A DNA stretch of 64,000 nucleotides, from positions 10,230,001 through 10,294,000 of the forward strand of contig NC_133906.1 of assembly GCF_964199755.1 (NCBI RefSeq), read 5' to 3'. The notes under the pieces are model-generated. The model saw only the letters and a program-made list of their open reading frames with translations, searched no databases and was not told where the DNA came from. The position numbers were made by a program, and so were the translations under genes. Below are positions 55,856 to 64,000 of the stretch, piece by piece; position 1 is the stretch's first letter; each line of letters begins with the position of its first letter. This stretch comes from Larus michahellis (Eukaryota > Chordata > Aves > Charadriiformes > Laridae).

Positions 55856-58800
55856 CGGCATGAGGGCTCGACTGCCAAGGAGGGTTCTCAAGCCGTTTAC
55901 CAAAACCATCTGGAGTTTGTACAAGGACCAACGTGAAGTACACAGCTACAGCCACAGGATGGAGAGCTGGACATGCCATTTAACTCTGGTTAGTGACAAT
56001 TTTGGGGATCAAAGAGTCAGATTCCATCAAAACCATCTTTTTCTCCAAAAACCTGTCATTTCTGATTACACTTTCATAGGGGTATCTCTGAAACGTGGCA
56101 AACTTAATTTTGGATTGACGCATTCATTTTGCTTTGGTTTTGATGATAAAATAGAACTGAAAAATTTAATTTCCTCTTCGTTTACTTTGTCCCTGAATGC
56201 ACTTGTCTAGATGAAGTCAAGGGTTCTCATTTTTCCCCTCCCCCTCCTTTATTGTTTAAAAAAAAAATAGCTCCAAAACTTCTCCAGCTGACGGAGGGTA
56301 GGAGAAAGTGGAACAGTCGGTGGGTCAGTGTACTCCGCGTTAGAAGCGGAAGGGGAAGAATGTGGCAATAGAGATGTGACTTATTTGTTTGTTAAAAAGA
56401 AACATCTGAAACGATTTTTCAAAGATGGCAAATAATCCCCTTTTTTTTAAAAAAAGAACAACAACAGAACCTTCCCCCATAAAAATCTGCCTTTGTAAGC
56501 TTGGTGCTTGTTGTGCAATTGCTTTCTGGTTCTACAATTTTTGCACATGTTTCTGGCAAGAGGCAGCAGCTGATGCTCCGGCCGGGCTTGCAGAGCAGCC
56601 AGGGGCGTGCAGGGATGCGGACGGGAACGTGCAGTTCCCCAGAGCAGGGCACTGCTGGATTCCCTGCCCTGGGAAGGCAGCACCCCGGGGCAAAATGCAC
56701 CTCTGCTGTAGAGCCAGGTCCCCATTACTGAACCAATGCAGGGCCATTGAAAAAAAGGCTGCGGAGAGCAGAGCGAGGGGGCAGGATTTGTCTGACCAGA
56801 TGCAGATGTCTCCAGCTGAGCTACTCCAAAGCGCTTTTGTAATCTTGGTAGAAAAATAGCCCGCCTAGAGAGGCAGTTTATCCTAGCATAGGATAGTCAT
56901 AATTTCCTGACGTTTAGCTGGCCTCTGCCCAACCAGGGTATGCACTTAGATGCTGTTTGCTACCCCTGGGATGTCCCCTCTGCCAATCTTTTATTCTCCT
57001 ACTGACCCCCTCTTACTTATTAAGATCTTGAGCTTTGCAGGACCAGAACCTTTCCCCCACGGCTGGTGCGATGCCCAGAGCCGTGGAGCTTCAGTTGCCT
57101 GGTTGCTGTTGCCATTGCAAACACCAGTTAATAGTCACCTGCAGCCCTGGACGCTCACGCAGCCTGTCCATTGGCTTGGGTGGGCTCTGAATGAGGATTA
57201 ACTCTGAAAAACACAGGCTCCCTAGGCAGGCTGCCGTCAAGACCAGCAGCAAAACAGTTAATGGTTAACAACAGCACTAGATATTTCTCTATTCTTTCAG
57301 TTTCCAGTCACAATAGCCTTTAGAGCAGCAGCATCGATAAACCAGCCTGGCGTTTGTAATGCCCAGATATATTTTGCTGTTATTTTTTGTGTTTTAATTA
57401 CCGTAATTTCCATTTCTGTAACACCCCTTCTTCCTGTTTTTCGTTTCCTGCTGTCGGATGACAGCCTGGTCTGTGCAGATTCACATTTTCATTATGAATT
57501 TCACTGACAGACACGTACAAAAAGAAAAGCAGACAAATAACCCAGCCCCCATCACTTCCCCAGCCGATGAGGCAAAACCATTCCCCTCAGCATCAGGATT
57601 CTGCAATCGAAAGGTGACCCCTTCTACCAATTTCCATGGAGACCAAAACAGAGCATCTGGGATTTAAACGTTCTCCCATAGTAATAAAAATTATGGTAAA
57701 TTAGCAACACGAAGTTATTTAATCCAACATTTACTGGGATTTGTGCCTATAGAAGCAAATGTGTCTGGGAGACCCAGAAATCAGCTTCTGCCTCGGGAAG
57801 GCAGAGCGGCGCCCGCTGGGGCGGGGGGGGCTGTCCGAAGAGGCTCAGGAATAACATCGGTGCCATGGCAGCAGCACCCTTCGGGCTGGTGTCCGGCCAG
57901 GGAAGCATGACCGGGGAAGGGACGCATCCTCCAGAAGGCATATAACGCAGGGACGGTACCTGGATTTTTAAAAGGATGCTAAGAGATGGAGGACTGTTGA
58001 ATGAGAAGACGTGGCTGCGGCTGGGAGGGACTGTGGCTCTTGGGTCGGTGGGGGAACTGAGCCACCCTTGAGGGCACGGTCCCCCCAGTCCTCCTCATTC
58101 CTCCAGGAAAATCCACGCCCAGAAGCAAAAGGGCACTGCAGGAAGCCGTCCCACAAGGGTTTCTGGGGACGGGGAGCCCTGCTTGCGAAGCAGCTGACAA
58201 AACCACCCTAAAAGTTGCAGCTGGAGCAAGCGAAGATTTCTTTCCTTCCTGTTTTGCTGCTGGCTGCCCACGAAAAGCCTCCGACTTCTCTGTAGCCTCT
58301 GCCATTTGCCAGGTAGCATGAAAGTTAACCAGATGGGGAGTTTTTTAACCTGTTTACATTTGCAAGTTATGAGGCATCTCATCTGCTGCAAGAGGTGACG
58401 GTGCCAGAGCCTCGAATGAACAAACAGGTCAGAAAACAAGGAGCAAAGGGGGAATCTGCTGCTCGGTGTGGGTGGAAAGGGGTCGTCTGATTCCTGGAAG
58501 GATTAAACTGACTCGTAAAATAGCTCCATTCAGACAACAGCATTTGTGAGCGCTGACATCTTAGCTTAACGAGGTTCTTTACCAGCCATTTGGGAAAGCG
58601 ATTTTACAGGCTGCTCTCAAGAGGTTTAAGTTGCCATAATTCATGTTCATACCTCTAACCATGAAAGGATGAAGAAAAGGTTTATTGCAGTTATGTGCTG
58701 CAATAATCTCCTCACGGCTCTTTTCTCCGGATTGCTTTAAAGCTCTAGGAACTTTAGAAAGATATTTGGACACAATTATCCTGGGATGTCTGCAGGCAGT

Positions 58801-60440
58801 GGTGTTGCGTGTGCTCTTGGCAAATAAGGCTCACAATTTATCCAGTCCCAAAACCCAGGGCTGACCCCAGAGCTCAGTAAAGCCAGATACAAAGTCTGGG
58901 AGATGGAGAAAATCCACCCTGTTAACTTGCTGGGGGCCTGCAGAGGTTAGACAAGCCTCTCTAATGTGGATGTATAGGTACCTGGGTCTGCGCGTGGCCA
59001 GCACATAAGCGTCTGAGCCATAAGTGACTTTGGAAACGTCCTTAGAAAGCAGGGAAGAGATGCTGAGGTTTTGTGGTTCGCAGCCACACTAAAAAATGGA
59101 GGTATGGCACCATGTAGGCCTGCATGCAGTTATGCAGGAGTTAAGGCTGTCTCTGTTCCTTGATAAAAGACGTACTGAGTTCCCCTGGCAGCTCTGTGTG
59201 CAGGTCCCACCAGCGGACGGGTGCCCATGCCGAGGGGACCTGCAGCGTGAGTGATGCCGAAAGCCCCACGCTCACCGGCAGCCAGAGAACAGGCTGCTGA
59301 CAGACATAGCGCAACCACTGCCTCCAACATTTTTATGCATTAGGGCACTCCAGGCCCTCCAATGTTTTAGATTGGGATGATTAATTGTCTAATCATGCAT
59401 TCTGTTGGAAATGTGTCATTTTGATTCTTCCGTTGTTTGGGGACCAAATTCTTCCCCTGACAATTGCTTCTGAAAAGCTGTAATGTTGTCACTGCCACCC
59501 TGCCCCACGTCACTGGGGAGAACAGCTGGGGACGGAGGGGAGGGTTTAAGGAGCCTTCTGCTCTGTCACTGATGCAAAGTTTGGGCGAAGAACCAGCTCT
59601 CGGGACCACACACTGGAGCAGGAGACTCCAGATTCCTCTGTTGTCATCCTGTGAAACACTTGGGAGACTCAGCACCCTCTTTCATTTGTCTTTTATTCTC
59701 CTCCTTGGTTTCTTTGACCTGTTCTCCTCCTGCTCTGCTCCACAGCACCTGCAGGACTGGTACCCACACGGACTGCCTTGCTGCTCCTCAGCTCCTCTCT
59801 AGCCTTGTCCCACAGCCCCATTCCCACAGTGCCTGGAGATACTGCAACCCGTCACCCATCGGCAAGCTTCGTGGAGAGGCCCTGCAACCTGCTCTGGTGC
59901 ACTTTGTGCTTTGGCTTCCCCTGGCTATCCTGCCTGCATCCAGCCTCTGCCCCGGGTAGCCCCGGCGCCTCCCCACGAGCTGCCCTGGCCCCCGTGGGAG
60001 CACAGCCACTCTGCTCCCACCATCCCTTCCTCTGGCGCCGCTCGATGAATAGCGTAAAAAAGAAGAGTGGGGAGAGGAGGACTTTTCATTCTTTTATTTG
60101 TAGGAACAATTTGTTCGGTGAGAAGAACAGAGCTCTTTTACAATCACAACGGTGCTCCAGCCGAGCTGTACACAAAGACTCCCCAAGCAAGCGCTCCACG
60201 TGTCCCTGAGCCTGCCGAGCCCCCGCGCTGCTCGGGGGGCTCCCTCCCTGCGGAGCTGCGGCCCCAGCTCACGGATACGATTTCCAGGCAGGACAGACCA
60301 TAGCTCCCTGCCTCTGCCCCCCACCGATCCCCAGTACAGCTGCGCAGGTGATACTGGAGCATCACCCGCCTCCATTGCTCAGCCTGGGCTTTGCTGGGAT
60401 GGAGACTTTGCCACGTGCTGTCCCCAGCAGGCGCTGGCTC
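55856..60440. other. intergenic
   Basis: Mixed composition; AT-rich near 55985-56220 and 57260-57440. No gene or repeat was recognised. Confidence 0.5.
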
Positions 60441-60480
60441 CATTGCCACACGGGTCATTGTGCTCATTGCCACACGGGTC
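60441..60480 (+). repeat. tandem duplication, period 24 bp
   Basis: CATTGCCACACGGGTC at 60441 and again at 60465, separated by 8 bp. Confidence 0.9.
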
Positions 60481-61798
60481 TGCTTTCAGACACATCTCTG
60501 TGCCTGCCCCTTTCCTGCATCCCACGTGCTTTGCAATGAGGGAGAGCAGCTCCACAACCACTGGGGAGACCGGGCATTGCCGGAGATCCCGGCTGCTCCA
60601 CCAGTGGGTAGGGATCCCTGACAAACCAGCTGAATTAACAAACCGGCTCATTCTGTGCCGAGCTACGGAAAAGACAGGGAGCAGCAGCGATCAGGGAGCC
60701 AGAGAGGTTCTTGGAGGAGGAAAGAGCAGCACAGGTCAAGTGGTAGAGACTGACCGGGACATCATGAGCAGCAGGTATTTGAAGAGCATCACTAGGAATA
60801 ATGGAATGAAGTTTTCAGGAGGAAATGCAGGTGGAATACTAGTAGCAGCTCCTGACTTGGATACAGAGCAATCTCCCAAAGGACAGCACAAGAACCCTGG
60901 TGTCAGGGCATTTATAAATAGACCCAGCACACCACCGGTAAATGTAATACATGGAACGAGCCTGAAGGGTCATAGGCAGATGGATTTGTAACACATCTCT
61001 TCTGTCTCCAAGTCTTACAACTCTGCAAGGAAGCAATCAGCAATAAGCAGGCCACTGCTTTTGGGCCACTCTGGCACGTTATCAGAGCAAGTGTATCCAT
61101 TTCACTTACTGCAACCTGCTCTCGCACACGAGAGGATTTGTGAGAAAAAGAACTACAACGATCCCATGCGTGTCTTTAACCTGAAAACTAATCCCAAGGG
61201 CAGTGTTTCCAGTACAAAATAAGTGACTAGAGCCAGCCAGGAATCTCCTGAGGAACAGGTTTTGGTTGGGAAATATTTCCATTCAGCAGGTTTGGACAAA
61301 GCCTTGGTGGGGCATCTCAGAGGGAAGGGTATGGGAGAAGCCAGGCTCCCCTGGAGCAGCCGGGAGCCCTGCCAAGGGATGCCTGGGCACCCTGTCCCCA
61401 TCCTGAGCGTGGGAGCTGCAGGAGAACAGCGGGGCAGGGGAGAGCCCCCCTGTCCCAGAGAAATGGTGCCCCTCTGCACTAGGACATGCAGGCTTTCCAT
61501 AAAACGGGATACCTGACCATGAGCAGATGCTGCCAGTTTTTTAGCAAAATGGGTCGGAACAGCCAAGGCTGAGCATGAACCGTTACAGCGCTGCCTAGAG
61601 AGGCTCGTGTCTGCCCGTCTCAAAGTGGCTGCGTTAAATGGGTCTGTGCACGGATATCTCTTTTGGACACAGCAGAAAAGGCTGACAGGTATTAAACCTC
61701 TGGTGGGAACTTGCCTGGCTGGGCATACGGCCCCCTGCGAGTGTCCAAAGCCGGGATGTACACACAGTAATTTTGCTTCATGACAGCTGGGAGCTCTG
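60481..61798. other. intergenic, contains the 3' part of a 279-codon open frame
   Basis: The frame at 60152-60991 is the longest in the window outside SH3TC2 but has no domain and covers a tandem duplication. It is not called as a gene. Confidence 0.45.
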
Positions 61799-61852
61799 GG
61801 CAAGCACCTTGCTATCTAGGCAAGCACCTTGCGATCTGGGCAAGCAACTTGC
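61799..61852 (+). repeat. three-unit palindromic tandem repeat, period 20 bp
   Basis: GGCAAGCACCTTGC occurs at 61799 and 61819, and GGCAAGCAACTTGC at 61839. Each contains the inverted pair GCAAG and CTTGC around a 3-bp centre. Confidence 0.9.
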
Positions 61853-64000
61853 ACAGAGACACATACCCTGCACGGAGAAAATCTGGCCAGAGGGGCACTG
61901 CAGAGCTTATGCAGCCCACTGCTACGCTGCTGTCCTGCCCAACAAAGGCTTGCCCAGCCCTTTCCTAATTCCTGAAAGATCAAAATCGCACATTCACCGC
62001 AGGGAAAGTATTTCTGGTTCAACTGCAGCCTTTTCCTCCTCTCTCATAGGCACCCCCCCGTGCGCGTGCCTGGATCTGGCCCCCTCGAAGCACACACCTG
62101 CCCTTTGCCCACTCCCCTCGCGCAGACACGGCACGCATCCCTCTCTCCATCCTCTCCCGGCTGCGGATGTTTGCGGGGAGGGTGCTCTGTTAGCAGCTTT
62201 GCATCAAGCAGCAAGAAAATAAATAAATAAATACAATTGCACATGAGGGAAGAGGGGGGGTTTGCAGCTGGCAGCCCGAGGGAGAAGGTCTGAGATGGGG
62301 CTCCCGGCACAGTTCGGTACCAGCACGTTTTGCCCAGGCCTCTGGGAGCAGCTGGGTGAACGGAGACCTGCAGCTGCCCAGCTGGGCACGACGGTCCGCA
62401 GCTGGGACACCACACTGTCCTATAGTTTTGAATCAGTTTTTCCTACTATTTTCTGCCTGAGCCCCTGTCGCTCCCGCCATCTCTGTCTCTTTCTCTGCTG
62501 AACGACCTTTTCACAATCCAAGATGCAGGAGCTGAGCGTGCAGCCTGCCGGCACGGCCATTTCACAGCTACAGGAGAGGGACGGCTGCTCTATAATGTTT
62601 TGGGGCTCAGGTGTTAAAACTTGGCTCCCAAGTGTGGCTAGCATGCGACTTCTTGCAAGTAACAGGATTGCCAGCTTCAAACCTTTCTCCTGTCTGAAAT
62701 CCAGGCATTACAGTTGCAGATTTGTTGGCATAAAGGAGCAAGGGAAGGCCACACCACGTCTGTACAGTGCAATGTCAGCCCCGTCCAACAACAGCCCTGC
62801 ACTGGGCAGCACGGTCGTGCACTGGGCAGGGTTTGTCCTGGGCTAATACTGCTGCCTGTTGGTGAGGGTCTGGGCCCCGCACGCGGTACACGTAGTCCTA
62901 GAGAGAAAAAGAGGTAGACAGAGAAGACACCAGAAGGAGAAACAAGCACAGAATAAGTCAAAGCAATCTTCCACGCTCCTTCTCTCTCGGTCGTGGTCGG
63001 GTTCCTGTTCCGCCTGGAGCCCCAGCCAGCATGTGGGCAGGTGGCTGTGAGCGTGTCCTGCTGGGCTGCTGACCTGGCCGTAAGGCAGTGACCTTGCTGT
63101 GCCTCTTCCAAACCAGCCACTGGAGTCGGCCACGTGGTCCTGATACCCCCCTTCCCTTTTGAAAGTGCTTTCTGAGGATGCTGTGCCAGGGAAAACCCTC
63201 TGCACCTTTTGTGGTGATTTGGATATTCACCTCCTTCAGTTGACAGGGCTCCTGTAGCTCCTTTCCAGAGCCGGTTTCACACGCAGTGACTACTGCAAAG
63301 TGCCTCTCTTAGTGCCGGTCCCCCACCTGTGTCCTCCGAGGCTAGTAGAGCCTTTCCTGGTCCTCTGGTTATCCTTCATCAGCTTCTCCTTCAGGTGATG
63401 CACGATGGGCTATGGGTTGGGATGAAGACATTTGCCAAGGCAATCACTTCCCACAGCATCCCCAGGCTCAGAGAAGCAAGGCCATGCTCTCACTCAATCT
63501 CTTCAGAGCCCTCATGAGCTCAGGATGGTGAGGAAGAGAGGTCAGCCCATTCAGCTCTCCACCATTCCTGGACACCCAGGGATCTCTGTGGGACAGAGAA
63601 AGACAAAACCCATCAGTTTAGCATGGCAGATGTTGGGGTAGAGGAGGGATTCAGACACTGAAGCCAGGAGAGAGATTACACTTCCCCAGGAGGTGCTGGT
63701 CCTGCCTGGTGCACAACCATGTCCACTGGCTCTATCTTAGCCTTCAGGCGCCCTCCCCAGCTGCTGTCGAACACCTCCCTGAAGGAGCCAGTGGATGAAC
63801 GAGCACCAGGAGCAGCCCCGCTCTCCCCATGCCCGGTGGTGCCCTGCCCACACATGCCACCGCATGCCACCACTGCACCTCCCCGGGGTGGGTGAGCTTC
63901 TGCCCCCACGTCCTGCAGTGATGTTCCTACAGTGCCACTGCGTTCCTGAGCTGTGTGAGGGGGACGATCGACCGAGGCATCGGGCAGGGGTTGCACCCCT
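61853..64000. other. intergenic to window end
   Basis: Unique sequence with a short AAAT microsatellite near 62216-62233. The minus-strand frame at 63676-63996 shows no recognisable domain. No gene is supported. Confidence 0.5.

Noticed and set aside
60152-60991. 279-codon open frame, + strand
   Set aside because: No domain, Pro/Ser/Arg-rich low-complexity start, covers a tandem duplication, no splice partners; compatible with chance in GC-rich DNA.
63676-63996. Minus-strand frame reaching the window edge, possible exon
   Set aside because: No domain or clear splice site; cannot be judged without sequence beyond 64000.
26141-64000. ADRB2, expected neighbour of SH3TC2
   Set aside because: It would be an intronless frame of about 400 codons with seven membrane segments; no such frame on either strand.
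1-64000. CRISPR arrays, operons, tRNA or rRNA genes
   Set aside because: No regular spacer arrays, no bacterial gene layout, no tRNA B-box or rRNA core seen by eye; a tRNAscan or Rfam run would be decisive.

Overview
This is a bird genomic window, most likely from a neoavian rather than a galliform. The evidence is the dispersed repeats (CR1 LINE copies of neoavian type, and one solo LTR of a bird ERVL-like family) together with a vertebrate split gene with GT-AG introns. Nothing bacterial or plasmid-like is present.

One protein-coding gene is well supported. SH3TC2 (SH3 domain and tetratricopeptide repeats 2) lies complete on the + strand from a start codon at 9186 to a stop at 25106. I joined 17 exons by hand. 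All introns start with GT and end with AG, all phases agree, and the joined CDS is 3870 nt (1289 residues plus stop), against 1288 residues that I recall for human. The product is an endosomal adaptor of myelinating Schwann cells. It has an N-terminal Met-Gly-Cys-Cys lipid anchor, an SH3-like domain, a classical SH3 domain and a long TPR array. A further in-phase open exon in intron 1 (10193-10438) may be optional. The start codon lies about 170 bp from a decayed CR1, and the 170 bp between them carries two adjacent SOX-type sites.

Layout: 1-7.05 kb is intergenic, with a 97-bp direct repeat and a CpG-dense patch. 7.05-9.01 kb holds two CR1 pieces in permuted order. 9.01-26.1 kb is SH3TC2 with its promoter and 3' UTR. 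26.1-64 kb is a gene desert with one solo LTR, four CR1 3' ends, an ancient LINE remnant, several short tandem duplications, T/A tracts and AT-rich islands that may be regulatory. In human the neighbour on the 3' side of SH3TC2 is ADRB2, an intronless receptor gene. No ORF of that kind is present, so ADRB2, if linked here, lies beyond the right edge.

No multi-gene novel system is visible. The most useful leads are the possible extra SH3TC2 exon, the promoter SOX pair next to the CR1, the permuted CR1, the 97-bp repeat, a three-unit palindromic repeat near 61.8 kb and a 3'-UTR-like AT-rich block ending near 41.15 kb. Recognition of families and of human exon boundaries is from memory, and no alignment or search was run.
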